Source: an uncultured Porphyromonadaceae bacterium (GTDB taxonomy: Bacteria; Bacteroidota; Bacteroidia; Bacteroidales; Muribaculaceae). Taken from it: 64,000 nt of DNA. Below are positions 27,444-36,979 of this stretch, one piece after another. Below the pieces are notes generated by a model. The model saw only the letters and a program-made list of their open reading frames with translations. It ran no database searches and was not told the DNA's origin. The number at the start of each line of letters is the position of its first letter. Within the stretch, counting starts at the first letter, position 1. The translations under genes and the position numbers were made by a program. The stretch lies in NCBI GenBank assembly GCA_947643665.1, contig CANRWW010000013.1, forward strand, positions 1 to 64,000. The letters run 5' to 3'.

Positions 27444-29234
27444 ATGGAAGAAAACTATATCGTATCGGCACGAAAATACCGTCCGACAACCTTTTCATCG
27501 GTAGTCGGGCAGAAAGCCCTATGCTCCACCCTGCGCAATGCAGTGGCAACAAACAGGCTTGCCCACGCATACCTGTTCTGCGGTTCGCGCGGAGTAGGAA
27601 AGACCTCTACGGCACGTATTTTTGCCAAAAGCATCAACTGCGAGAATCCCACTCCCGATGGCGACCCGTGCAACGAGTGCCACTCCTGCCGGCAGTTCAA
27701 CGAAAACCGCTCACTCAACATACTTGAGCTTGACGCCGCATCGCGCAACAGCGTGAGCGATATCCGCGACCTCGTGGACCAGGTGATGGTGCCCCCTACC
27801 GAGGGACGCTACCGTGTGTTCATCATTGACGAGGTGCACATGCTTTCGCAGGCTGCTTTCAACGCCTTCCTGAAAACCCTTGAGGAACCGCCGTCGTATG
27901 TAGTGTTCATTCTGGCCACGACAGAAAAACACAAGATAATACCCACCATCCTGTCACGTTGCCAGATCTACGACTTCCACCGCATCACCGTAGGAGACAT
28001 AGCTGACCATCTGGAATACGTCGCAAAACAAGAAGGCTACACCACCGAACGCGCCGCGCTCAATGTAATAGCCCAGAAAGCAGACGGTGCCATGCGCGAC
28101 GCCCTGTCAATATTCGACCAAGTGGCAGCATCCTCGCGCGGCAACATCACATACCAGTCGACAATAGAGAATCTAAACGTACTTGACGAGCGATATTTTT
28201 CCAGATTGTATGACGCTTTCCGCAAAGCCGACGTAGCCGATGCGCTGGTGGTTTACAAAGAAGTGCGGGAACATGGATTCGACTCCCACTTCTTCATCAA
28301 CGGCCTTGCGCAATATCTGCGTAACCTCATGGTAGCCCGTGATCCGCGCACCCTGTCGCTGCTTGATGCCGATGATGCCGTGAAACAGCAGATGGCGGCA
28401 CAGGCGGCAGAGCTCACACCGGAGTTCTTTTACGCTTCCATGAGCTTATGCAACGAGGCAGACCTCGCATACCGGCAAGCCTCAGACAAGACGTTCCTTG
28501 TAGAACTTCTGCTCATAAAACTATGCCAACTAAACGGCCCCTCCCCCATCTTTAGTGGCGACGGAGAGGGGCAGAAACTTCAAAAAATAGAGGTGGTTCC
28601 GGCTCAAAGCCAGACACCAGCCACACCACAGGCGCCCGCCACTACGGCAAAGTCAGGCGCCGCAACCGCACCAGCGCAACCCCAGGCAACGCAAACAGTG
28701 CAACCCGGTCCGCGAACCGCAGCCACCGCGACGCCAACTCCTGCCGGTGCAACACCCCGCACCATCCGCCACACAGCAACTACCCGCGGCCATGTGAGCC
28801 TTGCTTCCGTCCTCGCCGAAAAAAAGCCGGAGGAGTCAACGGCTGCAAGCACAATGCCCAAACGTCGGCAGACTTTTACAGACGGACAACTGATGCAGCA
28901 ATGGGGCGCTTTCATAACCGCGCATCCCAAAGAACATATACTCGTCAACACCATGCGCGCGCATTCACCGGTACATATCAACGGTGAAGAACCGGAAACC
29001 TATCTGGTGACAGTAGTAAACATCGGGCAGGTGGAACTTCTGAACGAAGTAAAGCCTCGGTTGCTGAAATTTCTGCGCGACGCATTATCAAACGACTACC
29101 TGGACCTGCGTTTCAATTATGACGAAAGCGCAATATCACCCACTGCATGGAACGACCGCGATGTGCTCGCACACCTTGTGGAGCATTCGCCACAAGTGGC
29201 AGCACTGATAAGCGCATTCAAGTTCACTCTTTAA
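27444..29234 (+). CDS. dnaX: DNA polymerase III subunit gamma/tau
   Basis: 596 aa clamp-loader ATPase. The AAA+ core (residues about 1-240) has Walker A (CGSRGVGKTSTA), a zinc-binding four-cysteine cluster (CENPTPDGDPCNECHSC) and Walker B (RVFIIDEVHML). Domain III is followed by a linker rich in Ala, Pro, Thr and Gln (about 390-455) and a C-terminal tau-like domain. I see no obvious slippery sequence that would give a separate gamma form. It is followed 27 bases later by a GH127 gene of unrelated function on the same strand. The promoter abuts the ATG. Confidence 0.96.
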   Translation: MEENYIVSARKYRPTTFSSVVGQKALCSTLRNAVATNRLAHAYLFCGSRGVGKTSTARIFAKSINCENPTPDGDPCNECHSCRQFNENRSLNILELDAASRNSVSDIRDLVDQVMVPPTEGRYRVFIIDEVHMLSQAAFNAFLKTLEEPPSYVVFILATTEKHKIIPTILSRCQIYDFHRITVGDIADHLEYVAKQEGYTTERAALNVIAQKADGAMRDALSIFDQVAASSRGNITYQSTIENLNVLDERYFSRLYDAFRKADVADALVVYKEVREHGFDSHFFINGLAQYLRNLMVARDPRTLSLLDADDAVKQQMAAQAAELTPEFFYASMSLCNEADLAYRQASDKTFLVELLLIKLCQLNGPSPIFSGDGEGQKLQKIEVVPAQSQTPATPQAPATTAKSGAATAPAQPQATQTVQPGPRTAATATPTPAGATPRTIRHTATTRGHVSLASVLAEKKPEESTAASTMPKRRQTFTDGQLMQQWGAFITAHPKEHILVNTMRAHSPVHINGEEPETYLVTVVNIGQVELLNEVKPRLLKFLRDALSNDYLDLRFNYDESAISPTAWNDRDVLAHLVEHSPQVAALISAFKFTL

Positions 29235-29261
29235 CCATAATTCAACTAACTGAAACAACCC

Positions 29262-31358
29262 ATGAACAACAAAGGTATTACCGCCTTCGCCATAGCCATG
29301 TGCGCGGCAGCAACACCGCAACTACACAGCGCAGACAAACAGCAGCGCACCTCAATAGAGGCTGCCCCTCTGGCTTCTGTGGAGGTAAACGATGCTTTCT
29401 GGGCTCCCAAACTGCAACTGTGGAGCACAACCACTGCCAACGACGTGCTGAACAAGTTTGAGGGACTGCATATAAAGGACAACAATCCCGATGCACGCCA
29501 TAACACCCTTGACAACTTCAGATCCGTGGCGAAAGGCGACCGCAATACCCACAACCATGTGAACCTGCCATGGTTCGACGGCCTCATCTACGAAAGCATC
29601 CGTGGGATAGCCGACCTGCTTGCCCAATACCCCGACGATGCACTGAAAGCAAGGGTAGACAACATTGTAGATCTCATTGCCGCCGCACAAGCCACCGAGC
29701 CAAGCGGTTTCATAAACACTTATACCCAACTTGAAGAAAACGACCACCGCTGGGGAGAGAATGGCGGCCTGTTAAGATGGATGCACGATGTGTACAACGC
29801 CGGAATGCTGATAGAAGCGGGAGTGCACTATTACAATGCCACAGGGGAAACGAAACTTCTTGAAGTGGCCACAAAGATGGCAAACCTCATGTATGACTAT
29901 ATGGGACCGGCTCCGAAACGCAATCTTATCCCGGCACATTCCGGACCAGAAGAAGCGCTTGTAAAACTCTACCGCGTTTATTCTTCCGATCCTGCCCTTG
30001 CAAAAAAGATAGATGCACCGGTAAACGCAGACAACTATCTGTCACTTGCCGAGTTCTGGATTGACCAACGCGGCCACCACTGCGGATTGCCCAACTGGGG
30101 CGGGTGGGGCAACGACAATGCCGAACGCTGGATAAAAGACAACAAATATGCCGACACTTCACTTTACGGCGACCATTCGCGCCCGACATTCGGGCCATAT
30201 GCGCAAGATTCCATACCCCTTGCCGAACAGCAGACGATCGAAGGGCACGCCGTGCGCGCCACCCTGTACCTGACCGGGGTAGCTGCGGCAGCCAAAGAGG
30301 ATGGCCGCAAAGATTATACGGAATCGGCGGCACGACTTTGGGACAACATGGTCGGACGCCGCATGTATGTGACTGGTGGAGTGGGTGCCATATCTTTCGA
30401 CGAGAAATTCGGCGACGATTATTTCCTCCCTTCCGACGCATATCTTGAAACCTGCGCAGCGGTGGGCTCCGGGTTTTTCAGCGGAAACATGCATCAGATC
30501 ACAGGCGATGCGAAATATATGGACGAATACGAACGTGTGCTGTACAACGGCGTTCTCACGGGCATATCCCTCACTGGCGACAACTATACCTACCAGAACC
30601 CGCTCAATTCCACCTCACATGCCCGATGGGAATGGCACGGATGCCCCTGCTGTCCTCCGATGTTCCTGAAATTCATGGGAGCCATGCCAGGAAACATCTA
30701 CTCGCACAAAGGCAACGAAATATTCGTAAACCTCTACACCGGCAGCAAAGCCACCCTGACCGCCGGGTCAACCGAAGTGGAACTGGCACAGACCACTTCA
30801 TATCCGTTCAAAGGGGATGTGAAATTGGAGGTAAACCCTGCCAAGAAATCAAAATTCACGCTCAAACTCCGCATACCGGGATGGGCACGCTCAGAGGAGA
30901 ATCCTTTCGGACTATACACCTCCACGGTATCATCACCTGTCAGCGTAAGCGTGAACGGTAAAAAAGTCAACGCTACCCTTGCCGACGGATACGCCGTCAT
31001 AGAACGGAAATGGAAAAAGGGTGACGTGGTAACACTGGAGCTGCCGATGAAACCGCGTTTCGTCACTGCCGACCCCAATGTCAAAGATCTCGAAGGACAG
31101 GTCGCCATAGCCTATGGCCCGATGGTGTATTGCCTTGAAAGCGTAGACAACAGCAGCCTTGAAGACTTGAGCATTGACACCTCATCATCGTTGCTCCTGT
31201 CTGTGAACATGCCCGAACTGGACAACGCCCCGGCAATAAGCGGCATAGCCGTAAACCCAAAGGGAGAAAGCCTGCCGTTCCGCGCCATACCGTACTACCT
31301 GCTCGGAAACCGCACGAAAGGCTCCCCATACAAAGTTTGGATGCCTGCCAGACGGTAA
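29262..31358 (+). CDS. Exported beta-L-arabinofuranosidase, GH127
   Basis: 698 aa with a signal peptide (MNNKGITAFAIAMCAAATPQLHSA). GH127 (alpha/alpha)6-barrel enzyme: the Glu-x-Cys motif appears as YLETCAAVGSG (about residue 395) and the zinc/cysteine-nucleophile motif as HGCPCCPPMFLKFMG (about 461-475), closer to classical GH127 (HypBA1-type) than the 9737 enzyme is. A beta-sandwich domain follows. It should remove terminal beta-L-arabinofuranose from plant glycoproteins or side chains. It begins 27 bases after dnaX and is followed, 48 bases before its chosen ATG, by a six-hairpin glycosidase gene, so the two enzymes probably work on the same glycan. Confidence 0.88.
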   Translation: MNNKGITAFAIAMCAAATPQLHSADKQQRTSIEAAPLASVEVNDAFWAPKLQLWSTTTANDVLNKFEGLHIKDNNPDARHNTLDNFRSVAKGDRNTHNHVNLPWFDGLIYESIRGIADLLAQYPDDALKARVDNIVDLIAAAQATEPSGFINTYTQLEENDHRWGENGGLLRWMHDVYNAGMLIEAGVHYYNATGETKLLEVATKMANLMYDYMGPAPKRNLIPAHSGPEEALVKLYRVYSSDPALAKKIDAPVNADNYLSLAEFWIDQRGHHCGLPNWGGWGNDNAERWIKDNKYADTSLYGDHSRPTFGPYAQDSIPLAEQQTIEGHAVRATLYLTGVAAAAKEDGRKDYTESAARLWDNMVGRRMYVTGGVGAISFDEKFGDDYFLPSDAYLETCAAVGSGFFSGNMHQITGDAKYMDEYERVLYNGVLTGISLTGDNYTYQNPLNSTSHARWEWHGCPCCPPMFLKFMGAMPGNIYSHKGNEIFVNLYTGSKATLTAGSTEVELAQTTSYPFKGDVKLEVNPAKKSKFTLKLRIPGWARSEENPFGLYTSTVSSPVSVSVNGKKVNATLADGYAVIERKWKKGDVVTLELPMKPRFVTADPNVKDLEGQVAIAYGPMVYCLESVDNSSLEDLSIDTSSSLLLSVNMPELDNAPAISGIAVNPKGESLPFRAIPYYLLGNRTKGSPYKVWMPARR

Positions 31359-31406
31359 TCCTACACCAAAGCAAGATTTGTGATTCTAAATATTCATTTT
31401 AAACCT

Positions 31407-33731
31407 ATGTCATCTACACTTGTCAGGCGCTATGCGTTTACCGCCATAGCACTTTCGCCGGCTCTTGCGGGAACGGGTATGGCAGTTCCCAGGCACAATG
31501 ACGCGACAGTAATGTCAACCACTGCATACCGGTGGGTTGGCGACAGCATCATCCAGGGACCATTCAAGGCATATGCCGAGGGACCAGACCGCATCATATC
31601 GGATTATTCCGCAGTGCCAGGCTACTTCATGCCGATAGAAAAGGAATGGAAACTTAAAAACGACATTTCCGCATACCCCCGTCTCACCACTTCAAACACC
31701 CTGCATACGGCAATCTTCAACATGGGGCTTGACGAGATGGTAAACGCGGTGGAACCGGACAGCACACTGCGTACCGGCCGGGAATGGCCGGGGGTATGGA
31801 CGCGCGACGTCAGCTATTCCATAATACTTGCCATGGCGGCATTGCAGCCTGAAGTATCACGCATATCGCTTGAACATAAGATCTCACCTGCAGGGCGCAT
31901 CGTGCAGGACACAGGATCGGGAGGCGCCTGGCCGGTAAGTTCCGACCGTCAGATATGGGGCATCGCCGTTTTCGAGGTCTACAAGGCCACCGGCGACAAA
32001 GAGTGGCTGAAAAAAATATACCCGGTGATAAAAAACTCCCTGGAGGATGACTATGCAAGCATCTATGACAGGGAGACAGGGCTTGTGCGTGGAGAGACCT
32101 CCTTCATAGACTGGCGCGAGCAAAGTTACCCCACATGGATGCAGACCGCAGACATATACCGTAGCGAGGCGCTTGGCACCTCCGTGGTGCATGCTCAGGC
32201 TTGGCGTACCCTTGCGGAGATAGCTTCCATTCTCGGAGACAAAAAAGAAGCACGGACATACAGTGAGAGAGCCGACAAACTCGCCGAAGCGATCAACCGG
32301 GAACTGTGGATGGACGATAAAGGATATTACGCCATGTACCTTTACGGACGCGACCACCTCATCACCAATCCACGTGCCGAAACCCTCGGCGAATCACTGG
32401 CAATACTCTACGGCATAGCGCCGCAAGAGCGCGCACAATCCATAACAGAAAATAATCCTACCACACCTTTCGGCACTGCGATCTTCTACCCACAGATCGC
32501 CGACCAGCCCCCATATCACAACAATGCCCTCTGGCCATGGGTGGCAGCATACTGGACACTTGCCAATGCCAAAACCGGCAACGAGGAGGGGGTGTTGCAA
32601 GGGATAGGATCAATTTTCCGCCCGGCAGCCCTGTTCGCCACAAACAAAGAGAACTTCGTGCTTGACAACGGCGACATAGGCACACAACTAAACTCATCAA
32701 ACATGCTCTGGTGCCTCTCGGGCAACCTTGCCATGACGATGAACGTACTGTTCGGCATACACTACGAGACAGACGGCATACGTTTCGCACCATTCGTGCC
32801 CAAAGCGCTTGCCGACAGCCGGTCGCTTGACGGATTGCGTTACCGTGATGCCACACTCAATATCTCTGTCAGCGGCTATGGCAACCGCATTGCCAGCTTC
32901 AAGCTAAACGGGAAAGAGCATGAGCCGTTCATACCTACCGGCATCAAGGGTGAAAACGACATTTCGATAGTCATGGCAGACAACGACATCACTCCGATGC
33001 GGGTAAACGAAGTTGCCAACGCAAAAGCCCCGCTGACCCCTGTGGCATGGCTCAGCCACGATCCTGCGGTAGCTGATGCCGCATCTCCAGCCAACAACCT
33101 GCTGCAATGGAACCCCATCGAATATATCAACCATTACATCGTACTGCGTGACGGCAAGGAGGTCGCGCAGACCACTGAGACTTCATATGCGGCCACCATT
33201 CCGGGAGAGTACCAGGTGATCGGCGTGGATGGCAACGGCGTGCAATCTTTCGCCTCACAGCCCAGGAGCAACGCTCCTGAACTACGCGTGGATTTCAAAG
33301 GCGAGAAGCGGGAAATAATGTCGGAAGAAGCGCTACACAAACCCTCTGCTCCTATAAGCGGTTACCATGGCGATGGATTTGCCGAAACAGACCATGCCGC
33401 CCGCACGGTATCGTCCACAGTCAAGATACCTGAAGATGGATTATACTCCATAAGCGTACGTTATGCCAACGGCAATGGTCCCGTCAACACCGAAAACCGA
33501 TGCTCCATACGCACACTCAAAGTTGATGGCAAAGAAGCCGGCACCATAGTGATGCCACAGCGCGGCACCGGCAACTGGAACGACTGGGGGATGAGCAACA
33601 CCGTAAATGTGCGCCTCACTCCAGGCACGCATAGCCTATCGCTTGATTTCCTCCCGGTCAACGAAAACATGAACCTGAAAGTGAACCATGCCTTGACTGA
33701 CCTGATAGTCATCCGCCGTATCGCCCGGTAA
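31407..33731 (+). CDS. Six-hairpin glycoside hydrolase with C-terminal carbohydrate-binding-like domain
   Basis: 774 aa from ATG 31407, which starts a signal peptide (MSSTLVRRYAFTAIALSPALAG); the track begins at a GTG nine codons upstream. The central region (about 100-480) is an (alpha/alpha)6 barrel related to amylo-1,6-glucosidase / GH63 / rhamnosidase-like six-hairpin enzymes: WPGVWTRDVSYSI, ETSFIDWREQSYPTW, HNNALWPWVAAYW. Asp and Glu residues in these motifs are the likely acid and base. After a fibronectin-like linker (about 545-620), the C-terminus (about 640-774) resembles a CBM6/35-type jelly roll (YSISVRYANGNGPVN). Glycan and GH family cannot be fixed by eye. Probably co-transcribed with the GH127 gene. 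Confidence 0.8.
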   Translation: MSSTLVRRYAFTAIALSPALAGTGMAVPRHNDATVMSTTAYRWVGDSIIQGPFKAYAEGPDRIISDYSAVPGYFMPIEKEWKLKNDISAYPRLTTSNTLHTAIFNMGLDEMVNAVEPDSTLRTGREWPGVWTRDVSYSIILAMAALQPEVSRISLEHKISPAGRIVQDTGSGGAWPVSSDRQIWGIAVFEVYKATGDKEWLKKIYPVIKNSLEDDYASIYDRETGLVRGETSFIDWREQSYPTWMQTADIYRSEALGTSVVHAQAWRTLAEIASILGDKKEARTYSERADKLAEAINRELWMDDKGYYAMYLYGRDHLITNPRAETLGESLAILYGIAPQERAQSITENNPTTPFGTAIFYPQIADQPPYHNNALWPWVAAYWTLANAKTGNEEGVLQGIGSIFRPAALFATNKENFVLDNGDIGTQLNSSNMLWCLSGNLAMTMNVLFGIHYETDGIRFAPFVPKALADSRSLDGLRYRDATLNISVSGYGNRIASFKLNGKEHEPFIPTGIKGENDISIVMADNDITPMRVNEVANAKAPLTPVAWLSHDPAVADAASPANNLLQWNPIEYINHYIVLRDGKEVAQTTETSYAATIPGEYQVIGVDGNGVQSFASQPRSNAPELRVDFKGEKREIMSEEALHKPSAPISGYHGDGFAETDHAARTVSSTVKIPEDGLYSISVRYANGNGPVNTENRCSIRTLKVDGKEAGTIVMPQRGTGNWNDWGMSNTVNVRLTPGTHSLSLDFLPVNENMNLKVNHALTDLIVIRRIAR

Positions 33732-33825
33732 ACCGGGTATATTCCGGATACGGCGGGTACAATTCCGGGTAGTATTTATTCATCACAACCATTTGCATAA
33801 CGCAGACATAAAACATAATAAAGCA

Positions 33826-33860
33826 AGGCCGGCGATGTGTCATTGACGCATCGCCGGCCT
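33826..33860. terminator. Bidirectional terminator between the glycosidase and asnS
   Basis: AGGCCGGCGATG (33826-33837) pairs perfectly with CATCGCCGGCCT (33849-33860) around 11 bases. It is GC-rich and stands between convergent genes, 95 bases after one stop and 21 bases beyond the other. U-tracts are weak on both sides. Confidence 0.72.
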
Positions 33861-33881
33861 GCGTATTTCAGGAAAAATTGA

Positions 33882-35276
33882 TCAGAATTCAGCAGATTTC
33901 GGGGTACGGGGGAAAGGTATGACGTCGCGGATATTGGTCATACCTGTCACGAATAATACCAGACGCTCAAAACCGAGGCCGAAACCGGCGTGCGGGACAG
34001 TGCCGAAACGGCGTGTATCAAGATACCACCACATGTCTTTCATCGGTATGCCGAGTTCTTCGATACGGCCAATAAGTTTGTCGTAGTTCTCTTCACGCTC
34101 CGAGCCGCCGATGATTTCGCCGATGGCGGGGAAAAGCACATCCATGGCACGAACCGTGCGACCGTCGTCGTTGAGTTTCATATAGAACGCCTTGATCTCT
34201 TTTGGATATCCGGTAAGGATTACGGGGCGCTTGAAATGTTTCTCTACAAGGAAGCGTTCATGCTCGCTCTGGAGGTCAACCCCCCATGACACTGGGAACT
34301 CAAACTTATGACCGGAGTTCAGAAGTATGTCTATAGCCTCGGTATAGCTCAGGCGCACGAAATCCTCGCCGGTAACCGATTCCAGACGGGCAACCAGTTC
34401 CTTGTCGTAATGCTCGGCAAGGAATTCAATATCGTCGCGGCAATTGTCAAGAGCATATCGGATACAGTATTTGAGGAAGTCCTCAGCCAGATCCATATTC
34501 TCGTTGATGTCAATGAACGCCACTTCCGGCTCTATCATCCAGAACTCTGCCAGATGACGGGGGGTGTTGGAGTTCTCTGCACGGAAAGTAGGGCCGAAAG
34601 TATATATGGCCCCGAGAGCTGTAGCACCAAGCTCCCCTTCAAGCTGCCCACTCACGGTAAGGGCTGTAGGCTTGCCGAAGAAATCGGAAGAATAATCCAC
34701 CCCACCCTCTTCGGTACGGGGAAGATCATTGAGAGGAAGGGTGGTCACCTGGAACATGGCTCCGGCACCCTCGCAGTCGCTTGCTGTGATTAGCGGTGTG
34801 TTGAGGTAATAGAAACCCCTCTCCTGGAAATAGCGGTGGATGGCAAAAGCCAAAGCGGAACGCACGCGCAGCACGGCAGAGAAGGTGTTTGTGCGGGGAC
34901 GCAGATGGGCGATCTCACGCAGGAACTCCAAAGAGTGCCCTTTCTTCTGCAAGGGATAATTCTCAGGGTCGGCAGTGCCGTAAAGTTCCATTTCGCGTGC
35001 CTGGATCTCAATGGTCTGCCCCTTTCCCTGGCTTTCTACAAGGATGCCGTCCACACGGATGGCCGATCCTGTGGTAAGCGGTTTGAGCTGCTCATCGGTG
35101 AAGGCGTTCATGTCGAACACGATCTGTATGTTGCGTATGGTGGAACCGTCGTTGAGTGCCACAAACTGCACATATTTGTTACCGCGGTGGGTACGTACCC
35201 ACCCTTTGACACACACCTCCTGCCCTATCAGCTCTGTGGCACTGGCAAAAAGGTCAGATATCTTTATACGTTTCAT
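33882..35276 (-). CDS. asnS: Asparaginyl-tRNA synthetase
   Basis: 464 aa class IIb synthetase charging tRNA-Asn. N-terminal OB anticodon-binding domain (about 15-100, [21 protein letters not shown]), then the catalytic core with motif 2 ([21 protein letters not shown]) and motif 3 ([17 protein letters not shown]). Length is normal. It starts 29 bases after the RluB-like gene and has no recognisable promoter of its own, so it is probably co-transcribed with it. Confidence 0.97.
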   Translation of the reverse strand: MKRIKISDLFASATELIGQEVCVKGWVRTHRGNKYVQFVALNDGSTIRNIQIVFDMNAFTDEQLKPLTTGSAIRVDGILVESQGKGQTIEIQAREMELYGTADPENYPLQKKGHSLEFLREIAHLRPRTNTFSAVLRVRSALAFAIHRYFQERGFYYLNTPLITASDCEGAGAMFQVTTLPLNDLPRTEEGGVDYSSDFFGKPTALTVSGQLEGELGATALGAIYTFGPTFRAENSNTPRHLAEFWMIEPEVAFIDINENMDLAEDFLKYCIRYALDNCRDDIEFLAEHYDKELVARLESVTGEDFVRLSYTEAIDILLNSGHKFEFPVSWGVDLQSEHERFLVEKHFKRPVILTGYPKEIKAFYMKLNDDGRTVRAMDVLFPAIGEIIGGSEREENYDKLIGRIEELGIPMKDMWWYLDTRRFGTVPHAGFGLGFERLVLFVTGMTNIRDVIPFPRTPKSAEF

Positions 35277-35305
35277 TGTGTCGTGATTGATTTAAAAGGG
35301 CGCGA

Positions 35306-36979
35306 TTATTCGAATGAGCCCATTTTGAGATAGTTAACCTCCTCCTGTGTAAGATAGCGCCAACGGCCGCGGGGAAGGTTCTTTTTGGTGAGACCGGCAA
35401 AATAAACGCGGTCAAGTTTTGTCACATGATATCCGAGAGACTCGAATATACGGCGCACGATACGGTTGCGCCCGGAGTGGATCTCAATACCTGCCTGGTT
35501 GCGGTCTGTCTCTGTGGCATAACTTATGGCGTCGGCATGTATGGGGCCATCCTCAAGTTCTATGCCGTCGGCTATGCGCTGCATATCCTCCTCGGTGATA
35601 TCCTTGTCTGTCCACACATGGTATATTTTTTTCTTGACATACTTGGGATGTGTGAGCTTTGAGGCAAGGTCTCCATCATTGGTAAGCAACAGCACACCTG
35701 TGGTGTTGCGGTCAAGGCGTCCTACAGGATAGATACGCTCGTTGCATGCACCCTTTACAAGATCAAGCACCGTAGTGCGGCCATTTGGGTCATCGGATGT
35801 GGTGACACAGTCTTTTGGCTTGTTGAGCAGTATGTAGCATTTGCTCTCAAGTGCCACTATCTTCTCGTCATACTCCACCGTATCAGTATGGGAGATCTTT
35901 GTGCCGAGTTCGGTAACCACTTCACCGTTTACTTTCACAAGCCCCTGCTGTATGAATTCATCGGCCTCCCGACGGGAGCAGATTCCGGAATTTGCCATGA
36001 ACTTGTTCAAGCGGATCTTTTCATCCGGATCAAGCACCGGCATTTCATATTCCACACGCTTGGGACGAGGGATAAAGCTCTTGCCCTGACGCATGTTGTT
36101 TTTCTGGAAACGTCCACCCTGGCCGGGACGGTTGAAACCGCCCTGATTGCGATTATAACCACCCTGCCCAGGACGATTATTGTTATAAGGGCGCTGCTGG
36201 CCGTAACCACCTTGCTGACCCTGGTTGTTGTAGCCGCCGGGACGGTTGTTGTAGGGGCGCTGCTGGCCGTAACCGCCCTGCTGGCCCTGGTTGTTGTAGC
36301 CGCCGGGACGGTTGTTGTAAGGGCGCTGCTGGCCGTAACCACCCTGCTGGCCCTGGTTGTTGTAGCCGCCGGGACGGTTGTTGTAGGGGCGCTGCTGGCC
36401 GTAACCGCCCTGCTGGCCCTGGTTGTTATAGCGTGGCTGGTAACCGCCCTGCTGACGGTTATTGTTATATGGGCGCTGGCCATAATTGTTACGAGGCTGA
36501 TAACCGCCCTGCTGGGGCTGTTGTGCAGCTGCACCTTCTACACCTTCGGCTGAAGCGGTTGCAGATAGAGCGGTTGCCGATGATGTTTCACCGATAGTAT
36601 CCGGTGCCTCCGGACGTGGCTGCGGATTGTAAGGGCGCTGCTGGTTATAGCCGCCGGGACGACGGTTGTAGCCACCCTGCTGACCCTGGTTGTTGTAACG
36701 TGACTGGCCGTAACCACCCTGCGGACGGTTGTTGTTATATGGGCGCTGGCCATAACCGCCCTGCGGACGCTGTTGGCCGTAATTGTTACGGGGCTGATAG
36801 CCACCCTGTCTGGGTTGGTAACCACCTTGTGGGCGCTCTGCGTTCTCGCCACGATGTTCTCCATCGTTAAAATTCTGATTCTCGTAATGATTGTCGGCTG
36901 CATTAGCAGTGTTGTCATTAAGCCCGACCGGTTGCCCGATGCGAGGGCGTTTCGGTTTTTTAGCTTCGTTAGCTTCCAT
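35306..36979 (-). CDS. rluB: RluB-family pseudouridine synthase with long Gly/Gln/Tyr/Asn-rich N-terminal region
   Basis: 557 aa. The C-terminal 245 or so residues are an RsuA/RluB enzyme: S4 RNA-binding domain (IRLNKFMANSGICSRREADE) and catalytic GRLDRNTTGVLLL, with the aspartate about residue 422. This class isomerises a specific uridine in rRNA. The N-terminal 310 residues are low-complexity and rich in QGGY, RPYNN and PGGYNN, predicted disordered and arginine/tyrosine-rich like RGG/YG RNA-binding tails. Three exact 22-residue units plus partial units are encoded by 66-bp direct repeats. A consensus promoter lies about 275 bases upstream, giving a long leader. Similar N-terminal extensions occur in Bacteroidetes relatives to my knowledge, but their role is not established. 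Confidence 0.9.
   Translation of the reverse strand: MEANEAKKPKRPRIGQPVGLNDNTANAADNHYENQNFNDGEHRGENAERPQGGYQPRQGGYQPRNNYGQQRPQGGYGQRPYNNNRPQGGYGQSRYNNQGQQGGYNRRPGGYNQQRPYNPQPRPEAPDTIGETSSATALSATASAEGVEGAAAQQPQQGGYQPRNNYGQRPYNNNRQQGGYQPRYNNQGQQGGYGQQRPYNNRPGGYNNQGQQGGYGQQRPYNNRPGGYNNQGQQGGYGQQRPYNNRPGGYNNQGQQGGYGQQRPYNNNRPGQGGYNRNQGGFNRPGQGGRFQKNNMRQGKSFIPRPKRVEYEMPVLDPDEKIRLNKFMANSGICSRREADEFIQQGLVKVNGEVVTELGTKISHTDTVEYDEKIVALESKCYILLNKPKDCVTTSDDPNGRTTVLDLVKGACNERIYPVGRLDRNTTGVLLLTNDGDLASKLTHPKYVKKKIYHVWTDKDITEEDMQRIADGIELEDGPIHADAISYATETDRNQAGIEIHSGRNRIVRRIFESLGYHVTKLDRVYFAGLTKKNLPRGRWRYLTQEEVNYLKMGSFE
36189..36418 (-). repeat. 66-bp in-gene tandem repeat (about 3.5 copies)
   Basis: The string GGGCGCTGCTGGCCGTAACC (plus strand) recurs at 36189, 36255, 36321 and 36387, exactly 66 bases apart. 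Full units are 36221-36286, 36287-36352 and 36353-36418. Each encodes the 22-residue block GQQGGYGQQRPYNN + RPGGYNNQ. As the unit is a multiple of three, copy-number change would keep the frame. Confidence 0.9.

Noticed and set aside
28555-28800. Ala/Pro/Thr/Gln-rich stretch in dnaX as a possible frameshift or foreign insert
   Set aside because: It stays in frame and matches the position of the flexible linker between the ATPase and tau domains; no slippery sequence was evident.
36189-36418. Regularly spaced repeats that could suggest a CRISPR array
   Set aside because: The units are contiguous 66-bp coding repeats with no unique spacers and keep the reading frame of RluB; no cas genes nearby.
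35888-36553. 221- and 175-codon ORFs across the RluB repeat region on other frames
   Set aside because: Their repetitive translations merely mirror the 66-bp repeat; the RluB frame has the S4 and catalytic domains.
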